The notes: a model not told the origin generated them from the sequence alone. A DNA stretch of 64,000 bases from Tillandsia leiboldiana (GCA_029204045.2 CM055073.1:29746599-29810598), one strand, 5' to 3'. Positions 45,129-57,370 are shown, counted from the first letter of the stretch. Numbers and translations: made by a program.

Positions 45129-47642
45129 ACACCAGCACAGCCAGAGGGACAAATGCAACGACAAGTCGCGATAGAAAAGCTCAATCTCACGCCGGTACAC
45201 AACCCGGTCTCGCCTACTCCGGAGTGGCCCTCGAGAGGAGCGACCCGCTCGAGTAAAAAGTAACCCATCTCAAGTATCTCTGTAAAGTATCTCTGTCAAG
45301 CTCAAATGTGGCTCATGCAGGCAATGATCCACGATCAAAAAGATCGGTAACTCCAAGCTCAAGCACAACTCAGTCGGAAAAAGGACCTCACTCGAACAGG
45401 AATAGCCCAAAACACTCTCACAGCTATGTCGGAGAACCCTCAACGACTCAATCTGATAAATGCACGACCATGGCTGAGTCGGGAACCTCCACGACTCGAT
45501 CTGCCAGAACCCCAAGATCCTCAGGGCTAAGTGGGAGAACCACCTCCACCACTAAATCAGGAAAACAACCTCTAGATCACACTCAACCAACTCATAGCAC
45601 AAAGTCGCATCCACTGCGAGAAACTGCCTCAACAGGCCAACATTGCAACCACAGACACGAGGAACGGTCCGGAAACCCCGAAAGACTAGAACCTACAATC
45701 CAAATCAAACAAGAACAGGCTTTAGACATAGCCTCTCGTTGATCTCGTCCCAAGAAGAAGGCAGACCTTAGAACCCAGACCACTCGAATCATCTCGGGTG
45801 GTTAATTAGGAAAAAGGTGACATTTCTTACTGAAGCCATCTGATCTGTAAGAAATCCATATTTAATGATTTTTAGTTCTTTTTAGGAAAATAGTTGAAAC
45901 CAAGTTTTACATCTAAGCCTCGAAGAGCTAATGCCTTCGTCCAATCAAACAGGAACAGACTCAGGCGACCCTACGATGCTTGGAAGAAAATATTTGGTTG
46001 ACAAAAATCATATGTGTGCCCAAAATGGTTCTGGGTTTAAGGTCCTGCTAACACTGATCTACCGCTGCCACTAACACAGCGGCGACAGATAAAACAAGAA
46101 AAATAAAACATCTCGGGACCGCCGTCTACCCAACAGCTCCCGCTACAGATGAACAACCAACTACATCTACCAGACTCCACTCTGCTCCCAAGCACGAGTG
46201 TAACATGCATCCCGCACTAAAAGATAACTCCTGACCACTCGGCCCACTACCCGGGCGAGGAAGAACACTATGTCCAGGAAAGTAGAAGTGTGGATGTCTA
46301 AAGCAGAAATAACCCTAGCCCAAGTGAGGGTTTTCTACTAGTCTGGTTACACATGCAACATATGACGGGGTGCTAGGTCAAGTTCCAATAACTATAATTT
46401 ACAGATGGTAGAAAGCAAGGAGATGACAATACCATCAGATAATACAAGGAATAGCAATTCCTACATTCTAACATGCTGCACAAGCATTTCACTATCATGC
46501 ATAGTCCTACTATAGCAGATTTAAAGCACAGTCCGTCAATCTTGGAGACAAGGCCACCCACCTGAAAATGCTAACAGTCCGGAGTCGCACAGCTGAGACA
46601 GTCCAGAAACAGATATCTCTACACACCCACCAATCCAACGATACAGGAACAGTGATCAATACCTCCTGGGTACAAAAACACAACCCAAAGTTACACTTAA
46701 TTCCATAAAATCCAAGCATCACAAATCTGCTGGGAACAGTCCCCTTAATGCGAAATTTTCACCTGTAAAACGAACTCCAAAAATTCCAATAAAAATATCA
46801 CAGCGAGCGTCTCGTCGAGACCTTCGAAACGGGTACCTGCACGCCCAAATCCGAGCCCCGTAGGCCGAGTTACAAATTCCACAGTACAGGTGCGCAAACA
46901 CTCACAACCACACAACTGTAAACTCAAACACAGATAAAAGGGGAATAGTATACCTTCGGGCAAGCCTCAGAAAAATCCCGGAAAAATACAATGATAATCC
47001 TTGCGACGAGTAGATCCAAAAAGTGTAGAGGCTCGTCTCGATCCGACACTCGGGTGCGAAGATAAAATTCCGGCAAGGGGCCGCTGTCCAAAAACTCCAC
47101 CAGAAAACAGCGGCTTAGAAATGCCTCGAAAACCATGTCATAAACTCTGAATCCAGCAAGATGATCAACACGAAAATCGAAGACGTACCTCTCATGATTC
47201 CAACGCCGCAGAAATCGTCCAAAAATACTGACGGAGTAGCTCTGTAGACCTCTCAGATCAAACTGCGACGATAACGGGCCTCCGATGAAAAAACGCCACA
47301 CTGCGCTCCGATGCCGAAGTCGTCGATGCCGCGGCTTCCAAAAAATCCGGGCCTCCGCCAGATGATGCGCAGCACAAAGATCTCCATCTTTGCTTAAGGG
47401 TGCAAGGGGAAGGGAGCTCGGGAAAGGGGGCAAAAAGCCCCAGCCAACCGCCTATTATAGGCCCAGCCCAAAAATCCGACTTTGGACTTTTGGGCCAAAG
47501 TTCCGGGCGCCCGGAACATTCGGGCCGCTACAGTGTTGGGCCCGGCCCAACACTGTGCGCGCCCGAAAGCCCGAGGGCCCGCCACGCGTCCCGCCGACGC
47601 CGCCTGCGCCCGGCGCACGCGCGCCCGCCAACTGCGCTGCGC

Positions 47643-48297
47643 CACGTGTCCCGACACGCGGGCGTGCGCAGCTGCACCCGACCAACCGCGGGGCGCCACG
47701 TGGCGCCCCCACGTCGCCCCCGACCGCGCCCACGCCGCGCCCACGTGCGCGACCGCGCCTCCCGCAGCCGCACGTCGGGCACGCGCCCCGAGGCACCTGC
47801 CTCCCGTCGCGTGGACCGCGCGCACCAGAACCCGCCAACCAAAATCAGCCACGTGTCCGCACCCGGTCCACCGTGCACCCGCGACGATCCCGTGGACCGC
47901 GCCTGCTGCGCCCGCCAATTGGGAGCCGCCACGTGGCCCGCCCCCCGGGTGCACGCCTCCGCGGTGGACCGCGCGCCTCCGCCGCCGCCAGCCGCCGCGC
48001 TCCGCCGCCCGCCGCCGCCGCCGGCGCCCCTCCGGCGGCCGGAACAGTACCAAACACCTCGAAATCCGTGCCGGGTCATCCGGGCTCCGAAAAATACAAG
48101 TAAATAGTCCATCTTGACCGTTTTCGCGCGCTGAATCCAAATCCGAAGTCCGATTTGCCAAATTCCTCTTCTAAAATTTGCCGAAAATTCCCGGAGGAGT
48201 GTTCTTTACTCAAATTTCGCGCTGAGTCCAATTTTAATAACCATTTCGCGCGAAACCACTACAAAACATCCGACGGGGTCCTCCGATCACTCACGTG
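47643..48297. promoter_or_regulatory. Cluster of six G-box (CACGTG) motifs in the solo LTR
   Basis: CACGTG at 47643-47648, 47697-47702, 47742-47747, 47850-47855, 47930-47935 and 48292-48297, in a GC-rich region near the promoter side of the LTR. G-boxes bind bZIP and bHLH factors in plants. A role here is inferred only. Confidence 0.5.
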
Positions 48298-49150
48298 ATC
48301 CATTATACACCCGAAGTCCATCACTTGAGTCCAAATTGGTGCAGAAACACCGCCGACATGCCACATAGGCCTCCAGAAGCTGCTAATCGCACTGTAGAAG
48401 CCCTGCGGAGATCTGGGTCACCACAATTAAAACCCGACATTCTTATTCCAAGATTTGTATCATCCTCACCAGGGGACGATGAGGATGAACTCTCAACAGT
48501 GTGGGTTGCAGGCATAGTGGATGCATATCCATATCGGCCAGTGGCCGTGGTTTTTTCTGTCAAGAATTCTAGATCCTTATATAGCGGAAATGGCCTATCT
48601 CGACATCTTGCATATGATGGATTTCCCTGTTGAATAGGAATAAGATATGTATAATGTCAATTAATCATATATTACGCGAAACAATTGTGTCGAACAAATT
48701 TTTAGATTTTGAAGATAGGGTCAATACCGCTATCACATCATCCCAGTCGGCTGGATCACCAGGTGTCGGGATATTGTGGATACAATCCCAACCCCATCCA
48801 CTCTTGTTGGCTAAATAGTTATACAGAGTGAATGTCCGTTTTAAAACTTTTAGCCGATTTTTTAATTGGTCCTTCTTGAGTTGTAAATTGGTCCTAGCAT
48901 TGAATGCCGCATTGATTCGAACCCACGCTACTGTAGTGAACGACCCATTCACATAATTCCCGAGTGTATGCTCTTCAATGAGCAAAGACATGAATATTGT
49001 GTCCATATTATCACTCCAATTATGTGTTCGGGTCTGAGGTTGGGCACGCTGCCCACAAGGACCCTCCTCAGATGCTACGAAATTAGAAAGTGGGTCGAAA
49101 GCCACACTTTTTCTTGCTTGATGCTTACCGTGTTTCTTGAATGGACGTAT

Positions 49151-49910
49151 CTGGAATAAGAGTTATATAATTTATTTGAAGCCACATTGATACTAATAAA
49201 TAAAGTAGAAATAGAGGGAAATTGTAATTAAGTATTGGACTCACTTGATTGCCACATAGTATGGGGTAGCATTGGCTTTATAAGCCAGTGGCCGTCCATC
49301 TGATACTTGTGGCAATCGTCATCATCGTCCTTTAATGTGTGCTGGTTGTCACCATGTTGCAATTAAGTGTTGTTCGTGTGTATAATGCCTATCACCCGTT
49401 TTTAAATAATTTTTATAAAATATTTTTTGACTCAATTGATTGCCAATTGGTATGGGGGTGCAGTAATTACATGCCAATCCATCAGATACCTATGGCAATC
49501 ATCATCATCGTCCATATCTGAAGCTACAGGGGATAGACTGCATACTCACACTTGTCAAAAAAATGGCAACAGGGAATAGGCCTCATACACACAAACATCA
49601 CATATGCTGCCAACTAGGTGACAACCAACGCCCAACCATAGTTCATGCCAATGAAATGCAACAACATTGGAACACAGTGCTAATAGGCAAATCTACCAAA
49701 TTGGCAATAACATGAGAACCAGCACATATTATGGCAATGACATGCACACATTATGCCATCAACATTATAAGAAGCACTGAATAAGGCACTAAGTAAGGCA
49801 CTGATAGGGGGGCACTGAATAAGGCACTGATAAAACAATATTGAATCGAAGCACTGAATAAGGCACTGATAGGGGGGCATACCTTTGTGAAAAAGAATCA
49901 CAACCTGTTA
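49151..49910. other. Harbinger interior upstream of the Myb gene, with partial duplications
   Basis: Two stretches of about 85 bp (near 49240-49335 and 49430-49515) share ttgattgccaca/att, tatgggg, ccatcygatac and ggcaatcrtcatcatcgtcc, indicating an old duplication. Near 49795-49880 the phrase cactgaataaggcactgata recurs three times. Confidence 0.5.
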
Positions 49911-49915
49911 AGAAG

Positions 49916-50795
49916 CAAGAGGGGCCGCAGAGGGGGTGGCGACGCGGAGAGAGGACGCAGCGGAGAGGTTGCCGCAGAGGGGCCGCGAGGGAGATCGGAG
50001 GGGGTAGCCGCAGAGGGTGCCGCGGCAAGGAGAAGGTGCCGCAGAGGGGGCCGCGGCAAGGAGAAGGTGCCGCAGAGGGGGCCGCGGCTGCGGAGAAGGT
50101 GCCGCGAGGGGCCGCAGAGGGGCGCGGAGAGGGGCGAAGAGGGGGCCGCGAGGGAGGGGCGCAGAGGGGCCGCAGAGGGGCGCGGAGAGGGGCGCAGAGG
50201 GGGGCCGCGAGGGAGGGGCGCAGAGGGGGCCGCAGAAGGGACGCAGAGGGAGGGGCGCACAGGGGGCCGCAGAGGGAGGGGCGCAGCGGGGGCCGCGAGG
50301 GAGGGGCGCAGAGGGGCCGCAGAGGGGCGCGGAGAGGGGCGCAGAGGGGCGCGGCGCGGAGGGGGTGCCGCAGAGGGGCGCGGAGAGGGGGCGCAGAGGG
50401 GGCCGCGAGGGAGGGGCGCAGAGGGGCCGCAGAGGGGCGCGGAGAGGGGCGCAGAGGGGCGCGGCGCGGAGGGGGTGCCGCAGAGGGGCGCGGAGGGGGG
50501 CGCAGAGGGGCGCGGCACGGAGAGGGGCGCAGAGGGAGATCGGAGGGGGTAGCCGCAGAGGGGCCGCGAGGGAGATCGGAGGGGGTAGCCGCAGGGGGTG
50601 CCGCGGCAAGGAGAAGGTGCCGCAGAGGGGGCCGCGGCTGCGGAGAAGGTGCCGCGAGGGGCCGCAGAGGGGCGCAGAGGGAGATCGGAGGGGGTAGCCG
50701 CAGAGGGTGCCGCAGAGGGGCCGCGAGGGAGGGGCGCAGAGGGGCGCGGAGAGGGGCGCGGAGAGGGGCGCGGCGCGGAGAAGGAAATCGGAGAA

Positions 50796-50827
<32 letters not shown>

Positions 50828-50893
50828 GGGGTAGCCGCAGAGGGTGCCGCGGCAAGGAGAAGGTGCCACAGAGGGGGCCGCGGCTGCGGAGAA

Positions 50894-50926
<33 letters not shown>

Positions 50927-50965
50927 GGGGGGCCGCGAGGAGATCGGAGATCGGAGAGATCAAGA
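49916..50965. repeat. G-rich imperfect tandem repeat of about 1 kb
   Basis: Built from units such as GGGGCGCGGAGAGG, GGGGCCGCAGAGG and, toward the right, GGAGATCGGAGATC. The plus strand is overwhelmingly purine with frequent GGGG runs. Because the unit lacks stop codons in most frames, several frames of 200-430 codons are open on both strands. They translate to Arg/Gly/Ala/Glu (plus) or Pro/Ser/Leu/Ala (minus) low-complexity strings, so I do not call a gene. Confidence 0.85.
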
Positions 50966-51359
50966 TGGTGATGAAGATGGGTGCGGTTGGGGAGAAGAGT
51001 AAAGCAAGAAGAGGGTATTTCGGAAGAGGGTGATGAAGGGGTGCGGTTGGGGAGAAGAGACAAGCAAGAAAAAGGTTGCCTCGAACCCCGCTCCAACAAT
51101 GCTATTCCTCTAATTCCACCATTTTACTGGAATTTGAATTCCCGAATCCATACCCGCTATTCCAAGTAGCTTAGAACTTGGATTCCGGAACATTCTGTCC
51201 CCGTTTGGGTATGGACACGGGGATAAGGGGGTATTCCCCCCTTATCCCCCTTACCAAACAGGCCCTAATAGTAAGTATCGGTATTTTTGTCAGCAACACT
51301 TTTTTTAGATTTTAGAAATACTTAAAAGTATCGTTATAGTATAATTTTATTATAGTATT

Positions 51360-51407
51360 TTATCTTTTAAAATTCTATTACTGGCATTTAGACAATCCTA
51401 ATTAAAC

Positions 51408-51457
<50 letters not shown>

Positions 51458-53270
51458 GCCACTAATTTGCTTAATGAAGAAGATCTAGGTTATTTCGAAC
51501 TTAGGAGAACATTTTTTTAAGTTTCTTTTTTGGTTGAGTTAAGCTTATTGTAGAATTGCATGTGTCATCAATGATTTATATACATAGAGGAACTTGTGGG
51601 GAAGTTGTTAATTACTAAAAGATAAATTCTCTTTTGCTTAAATTTTTATTTTCGTGGGATTCAGTTAGACTCATATTAGAATTAATATTTTTCGTATGGT
51701 CTATAAATATACAAGAAATTGACCACAAATCAGATATAAGACAAAATTAGAATTTTCTCTCTCTATAGAAATTTTCTCTTTTTTGTTCACTCTAAGGCAC
51801 CATCAGAAATTATAAGAATTTAGATGATGTGCTCCGATTGAGTTTGGTAGTCGGTATATTGTCGACGAAAAAGATTAACTCTGTAAAAGAAGAAAACGTG
51901 CGAATGACAAAAACGAATTTAAGTAGAGCGAGAAGTTTGTAAAAGAAGCTGAGATCGTATCTGGATAATGTATGTGAAAATATATGTAAAATTTATGTGA
52001 TTTTTCATCATGAATTAATTTGTTCATAATTTTTAATATTCGGTATTAAAATTCGGGCTAAATCCAACTAGATATGAAAATGTAAACAAAAAACCAATTA
52101 TAATAGCTAGCAAATTAAAGCTGGATTGAACAAATAATGAATCCACTTATTTTTACTTAAAAATATATTTTTTTAGAGCCAAAAGGAACTTCTTTTGAAC
52201 AACTTTAACTATACATGTTGAGCTCTAAATTCATTGTTTTTGCTTAGCATTATAGAACAACTGTTCCGAAAAGTTTTACTTAATTAATTTGGTTCCTACT
52301 CTTTTAAATAAACTTAAATTAAAACGGTATAAAACTTATCTCAACTATCACCTTTCTGGATCCAACTATACATCTAACCTTGATTTTATTATCTGCCTTT
52401 TTAATTTATTTGATTTGAGCTTAATTAAAGACTTTTTAACTTCAAAACTTGAATGTGTTAATGTTTTTCTTTATAAATTTAGTTAGTATATTTTATATAA
52501 TTTATATAACATAAATTTATTAAAATAATCAATTAGTCTGAATTTTATATTCGAATAATCATCAAATTATTTAAATCAAACAAATTGAAAGATTGAATAC
52601 TTTAAATCAAAATTTTGAAAGGTTAGCAAGTTGAATCAAAATGCTCTACAATTTTAATAAGTTTTATATATTTTTAACCTAAACTTAATTACTCTCCAAC
52701 TTCTATAAATGTATCAATATGGCTAACTTTTGGAGTTCAAGTCTCACGGGATCTCTAATCTCATTTATTCTCTGTCTCTACCAACTTAACCTTTTGAAGA
52801 AAACGATTGTTTCATATAATTTTACAAGAGTTGCTTTAAAATAATAGGGGTCAGAATAAAACTCAATGTAGTTCATCCGCTAACAACAATGTAACCCACG
52901 CGACTCACATACCTCGATTTTTGACAATCTACTATGTACAATTGGATTGTGAAAGGCTATAAGTTAGAGGTAGGTAGCTAACAAGGGCTCGACTTTGCAA
53001 ACTTAATTCTATCTCAAATATCATATTTGAAAAATCTAACTCATCAACTACATTTAAAGAATCTTTTCAGATACCTTTAGTATTTATTTATTATTGGTGC
53101 AACTGTGACGCTCTCATCGCCGAATTAAGAACTATCACGAATCGTAAATCCTGCCTAACTTCATAGAAAGTTCAGTGTTTATTGCCGAATCACTTGCTTG
53201 TTGAAACTGTGTTATGTACCGCATTCATACCAACTATAACGAAATCGCGCTAAAAAATAAAGTGCCCTAA
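51360..53270. other. AT-rich intergenic sequence
   Basis: A (CT)n microsatellite at 51413-51453 and otherwise AT-rich sequence. I found no gene, and no paired repeats with clear ends. Confidence 0.55.
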
Positions 53271-53528
53271 CACTACAATAAAACTATATTATAGCGACAC
53301 TTTTAAGTGTTGCTAAATACTAAAAAAAATACTGCTGAAAAAAATACCGACACTTGTCATTAGTGCCGCTATATGTGCCGTCGCTAGGGTGTATAGCAAC
53401 ACATTACTATAATGTGTTAAAAAAATATGTCCCTATAATCTAATTTTGAATATAAATAAATTATAAATTGGACACTTACGAAAAAGTATTACAAACATAT
53501 ATTCGTATAACCTAATTTTATTATAATG
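53271..53528. mobile_element. Intact short CACTA-type element
   Basis: Starts CACTACAATAAAACTATATT and ends AATTTTATTATAATG, inverted with two transitions. TAA flanks both sides. Inner wording (ctagggtgtatagcaacaca, tatgtccctataatct) matches 41047-41219 in the opposite orientation, so both belong to one family. Confidence 0.75.
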
Positions 53529-56500
53529 TAACTTAGATATGATGATCAGTTATAAGGAAAGAAAATAAGAAACTGGGCCTTTGTACCACCACCCAACCCA
53601 TACTCACCAAGAACAATAGCTTCTGTAAAAGCTAGTAGGATGAGCATTATTCATTAAGCAGATCCTGACCACTTCAAGCTACACTGACCAGTTCAAGCTA
53701 CACAGTGGCCCCAAAATCTAGTCAAAGAGGTCTTTTTTTTTTGTTTTTGCTTGTTTGTTTGTTTGTTTGTTTGTTTGTTTGTTTTCCTAAAACCACAAAG
53801 ACCCAATCAATTGCTGTTTATTAACAGTTTCTTTAGCTCGATCACCATATCTTTTCACTAACACAGGTACCGTAAAATTAAGTCATGCCTCACATGCACA
53901 ATTGCCGGAACGTCTTAATAATTTTATATCAGATCAAAAAAAAAAAAATTTGATTGAGAATTTAAAAGACCATACACACTACTAATAATAGCTAAGCTTA
54001 AGTATATTTTAGACCAGTAAAATTTATAATTCAAAATGGATTGCAATTTTACTATATATATATATATATATATATAATACACTTGACCTTTGCAAATAAT
54101 TAAATTAGGAAAGTTTTAATATGAAACAATATTTAATTCTGTTTAAAGGGTTCTGAATGGTTTTTTGAGTGAGGTGTGTCAGTTTTGATGCGAAACGGGC
54201 GCAAAAACGAAATCCGAAATGGGTTTGTACAAAAAGTAAAATTTGTGTGCATTTGTAGATGCTTACTACAAAATTGTGTGGTGTGTGAGATTTCACTGTT
54301 CCGGACAATCTGGAATGCCCCGTACGTGGATGCCCAAATATTTTTGGAGGCAGATTTGAATAGCAGAAAGTGAATTCAGACGCTCATCCTGCAGAGAGCT
54401 CGATCGGGTTACTGTTTATCTTAATAAGAGTATTATTCGGGCGTCCAGAACCCTCCGTGAGCGTCTGCATGGAATCGTGCCAATGAACGAACCGGCGTAC
54501 GAAACCCATGTACGTACGTACTAATGGAAGATCAAATGATGATACAATTAAGAAATTGATTATGGATAAATCAAATTCTCATAACCAAGAATCTACCAAT
54601 TATGACAAGTATTCAAATCACGAGAAATTAAGGAAACTCAAGAATGGCAATCTCGCAAGTATGGCAACCACACCAAATAGAAACTATTTGAATTCAAATG
54701 TTGTACACTTATAGAATGTAATTGTGTAAATATTATAATCCCAAGAATAATGGGATTATATTTTGTATCCAATAATGCTATATATTAAGTGTTGGTTTTG
54801 TGCTCTTCATTGTGCACAACAACCATTTTTCCATCAATTACGATTTCCTTCACGTACGGCTGAGTCAACAATAAGCAATAAGATTTTTTTTCTTTTTTTC
54901 CCTTTTTTTTTTTTTTTAACTCTATAAGATTACGTAGCTATGCGATCATTGGCAGATCTACATGAACTACACTACTGCATGGGCTCATGAATTGTACCCA
55001 TGCACCCACTCCTCCCTATTTAAAAGTACAAAGCTCATTTTTGTAATTAATTTTACTTTATTGATTAATTCACTCTATTTTATTTTAATAAATGAGTAAA
55101 GGCTACCCTTTGCTTTCATGTGCCATTTTTTTCAATGTTACAATTTTAAATTTCAAGTAAAAAAAAAATATTTTATACTTTTTTTTTAAAATAATAATGG
55201 TTTGAGTAAAAGAAAAAATATTAAAATTATATCATTATATATCATTTCTAAAATATAAAATACCACGAAAATATTTGTAATTCAATGGTACATGTTTTTT
55301 TTTTTTTTCATCCAATATTTTTTTAACTAGTATATGCATTAATTTTGTTACATTTACTTTTTATTTTATATTTGATCTGGCTAAACTTTTTGAAAATCCG
55401 CCATTGTATGCGATTGCTCCAACTGCCTATATATAGTTGAGAACTTTAGTGGTCTATATACAATTGTTTGATACGAAGGGGAGCCGGCCGTAGAGTTATC
55501 GAGCACATCTTAACCCACATAGTATGCGAGTGCAGCAAAAATATAATTTTTCGTAAATGAAAGTAAACGAGAACGATAGTAGAAAACAAGCACGAGAATA
55601 ACTAAGTAAATAAATTAAATAAGAAAAAATAAGGACACTTTTACGCGGTTCGGCTAACAATGTATCAACCTACGTTCACGGATAAGACCATTTCAATGCA
55701 TTCTTCGATTAATCTACGACACAAAAATATAAGGAATAAAGTTAGATTACAAGAAACTCTATTTCAGAAGCTCTTCACGGTTTTCTCTTAATTAGAGTTT
55801 TTTCGATGAAGCTCTAAAATCTAAAGTATGAATCACAAGAGTTAATATATATAACTCTAAAAGACCTAATTCTAATAGGAAACGATCTTCACCATCCATC
55901 CGAATCTTCGATTCACTTTTAGTCGTCGATATTTTCTTAAAAATCCTTTTTAAAATATTTCTGATTCACCCCTAAATCATTAGGAATAAAATTAGATCAA
56001 ATTAGAGTTAAATCCAATATATTCAACTCGTCGCGAAGTTGAGTACCGGCACACAATACAAAAACAGGATCGCGTACCAGTACCTAAATTCACGTACCGA
56101 TACTTCATATAAAAAATAATTTTAGGTTTTGAGAAACTCATAAGGTACTTTATAGTATCGGTACACAAACTTTAAATTTCGGTATCCAACATTTAGAAAT
56201 TTCAAATTTTCAACGTTTTAACTATAATACCAAGTAAAAATATGATTTTACGTAATCCAAGCACGGGTGTGTGCTTCGCCGAACTTCCGAGTCAGCCGTT
56301 GGGATTGTATAACATGGTACATATTTGTTATCAATTACTACATTTGACGCATGATGAGATATGTTTTTTTTTTAATCTTTGGTACTTTCACTTTGTACAA
56401 GTATAATGGTAGCACAGTAATTAATAGCTCGTCGTGCTTTACTAGTCATGCATTTACTTTATTTACATCTTATATTATTAATGCCTTGAGTAGACCAGTG

Positions 56501-56830
56501 GTGTAGGTCGATGCTAGCTATCGACGACTACATCCGTTGAAAACTATTTTTTAAATTGTTCTCACACCTTTCTTTTTGTTTTTTTTTTGTTTTTTATTTT
56601 AGAGCCATCGTCATCCACAGGAGATCGTGACAAAGGGATTACTAGTTAGATAATATCTTCTACTCTGGATGAGTTAACGGAGCGACCCTCTGCATGGTAG
56701 GGATGAAGTGTACATGTTGTATAGAGAGAAAGGCTATACATATTATTTTGGGTTGATCATGATGTGACTCGCATAGATGTAGTTGTGATAGTATAGCCAT
56801 ATTTTGGTTTTCATATATCTATTTACATGC

Positions 56831-56884
<54 letters not shown>
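53529..56884. other. Intergenic sequence, no gene assigned
   Basis: Holds a (TTTG)n run (53745-53783), short (TA)n runs, and 55450-56060, a stretch with tacgcggttcggc and cctacgttcacggataag wording often seen near plant LTR retroelement ends. No partner repeat was found. Nothing coding is convincing. Confidence 0.4.
56838..56884. repeat. (TA)n microsatellite
   Basis: TA repeats directly abutting a MITE. Confidence 0.95.
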
Positions 56885-56887
<3 letters not shown>

Positions 56888-57055
56888 CAATGCTACATGT
56901 ACACCCCGAAGGGGTGTACATCATACACCTCCACCATTTTAATGGTGCCGATATTTTTTACGGGTCACATCGAGTGACCCATCATCACACCCCCACCCTT
57001 AGATGGGTGGGGTGTATGATGTACACCCCGAAAGGGGGTGTACACATAGCATTTT

Positions 57056-57057
<2 letters not shown>
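56885..57057. mobile_element. MITE with GTACACCCC hairpin ends, within (TA)n
   Basis: The ends pair over about 50 bp (gctacatgtacaccccgaag / complement of ggggtgtacacatagcattt, then gtgtacatcatacacc). Each arm also contains its own small hairpin (TGTACACCCC...GGGGTGTACA). About 173 bp, with (TA)n on both sides. Confidence 0.8.

Positions 57058-57131
<74 letters not shown>
57058..57131. repeat. (TA)n microsatellite
   Basis: More than 35 TA units between two MITEs. Confidence 0.95.
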
Positions 57132-57135
<4 letters not shown>

Positions 57136-57366
57136 CGGCTATTATACTTTTATTAGTAAAAATTTTTCGTATTCATAAATTTTCGTCTATTGGATGAAGA
57201 AATGTGCAGTTAGGATTATAGTAGTCTTTAGAATTTATACTATTTTACCAACAACCCACTAAACCCTAGGGGGACCAATATCATCCTAATCGCACGTCCC
57301 TTCATCCAATGGGAGAAAACTTATGAATACGAAGGGGTCTATACTAATAAGAATATAGTAGCCATA

Positions 57367-57370
<4 letters not shown>
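57132..57370. mobile_element. Microsatellite-flanked MITE, subfamily 2, second copy
   Basis: Left end attcggctattatactttta and right end (complement of aagaatatagtagccatact) are inverted. The inner aatgtgcagttaggattata / atcctaatcgcacgtccctt match 30690-30922. (TA)n on both sides. Confidence 0.75.

Larger units (their letters stand above)
44253..48425 (-). mobile_element. 4.17-kb solo LTR (gypsy-type) inside the Harbinger element
   Basis: On the minus strand it starts TGTGGTGACCCAGATC and ends CGGGGCGTGACA, flanked by perfect ATTAA duplications, with no second LTR or interior. That is the product of LTR-LTR recombination. Its end matches the LTRs at 9573 and 22993, but the start and body differ, so it is a different family of similarly oversized LTRs. 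Landmarks: a 64-bp tandem duplication (about 45000-45128) and a very GC-rich tract (47400-48060) with six CACGTG words. Its reading frames are not genes. Confidence 0.88.
43711..49150 (-). pseudogene. Harbinger Myb/SANT-domain protein, split by a solo LTR
   Basis: The second Harbinger gene. Exon 49150-48728 encodes a Myb/SANT-like domain (NWSDNMDTIFMSLLIEEHTL ... NGSFTTVAWVRINAAFN ... RTFTLYNYLANKSGWGWD). A GT-AG intron joins it to an exon starting at 48626 with GNPSYARCRDRPFPLYKDLE ... TATG, the classic motif following this domain. The exon is broken at 48430/48426 by the LTR and continues from 44252 to the stop at 43711. Joining across one TSD copy keeps frame (MSGFN, then ISQNQF). The C-terminal part has a Ser/Pro-rich stretch with KRPRSPP (likely nuclear localisation) and a terminal helical region. 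An upstream exon is likely because 49150 follows an acceptor-like TTATTCCAG. As it stands the gene is disrupted. Confidence 0.82.
41220..51265 (-). mobile_element. PIF/Harbinger DNA transposon with both genes
   Basis: Ends GGCTCCGTTTGGTAACAGGA (left) and GGGCCTGTTTGGTAAGGGGG (right, complement) form imperfect terminal inverted repeats, flanked by TAA. It contains the two genes expected of an autonomous element, both on the minus strand: a DDE transposase (42104-43491) and a Myb/SANT protein (43711-49150). A 4173-bp solo LTR interrupts the latter. Removing it leaves about 5.87 kb, a normal size. Confidence 0.9.
41047..51357 (+). mobile_element. Short non-autonomous CACTA-type element, split by a Harbinger insertion
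   Basis: Left end CACTACAACAAAATTAAATT; right end ATTTTATTATAGTA, the complement of the same motif with two transitions. Flanked by TTT on both sides (3 bp, as for CACTA). Without the Harbinger insertion it would be about 260 bp. A related 258-bp element lies at 53271-53528. Confidence 0.7.

Noticed and set aside
45308..45742. A 144-codon Ser/Thr-rich plus-strand frame
   Set aside because: It lies inside the minus-oriented solo LTR and has no recognisable domain.
47394..48161. Several 190-255-codon frames on both strands
   Set aside because: They fall in the GC-rich tract of the solo LTR, overlap one another in opposing frames, and show no domain.
49789..51099. A 436-codon minus-strand open frame, with equally long frames on the plus strand
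   Set aside because: It lies over the G-rich tandem repeat and reads as low-complexity Pro/Ser/Leu/Arg. Openness in many frames follows from the repeat's lack of stop words.
54105..54373. Overlapping 65-67-codon frames on both strands
   Set aside because: No family resemblance, and no splice or promoter context to support a gene.
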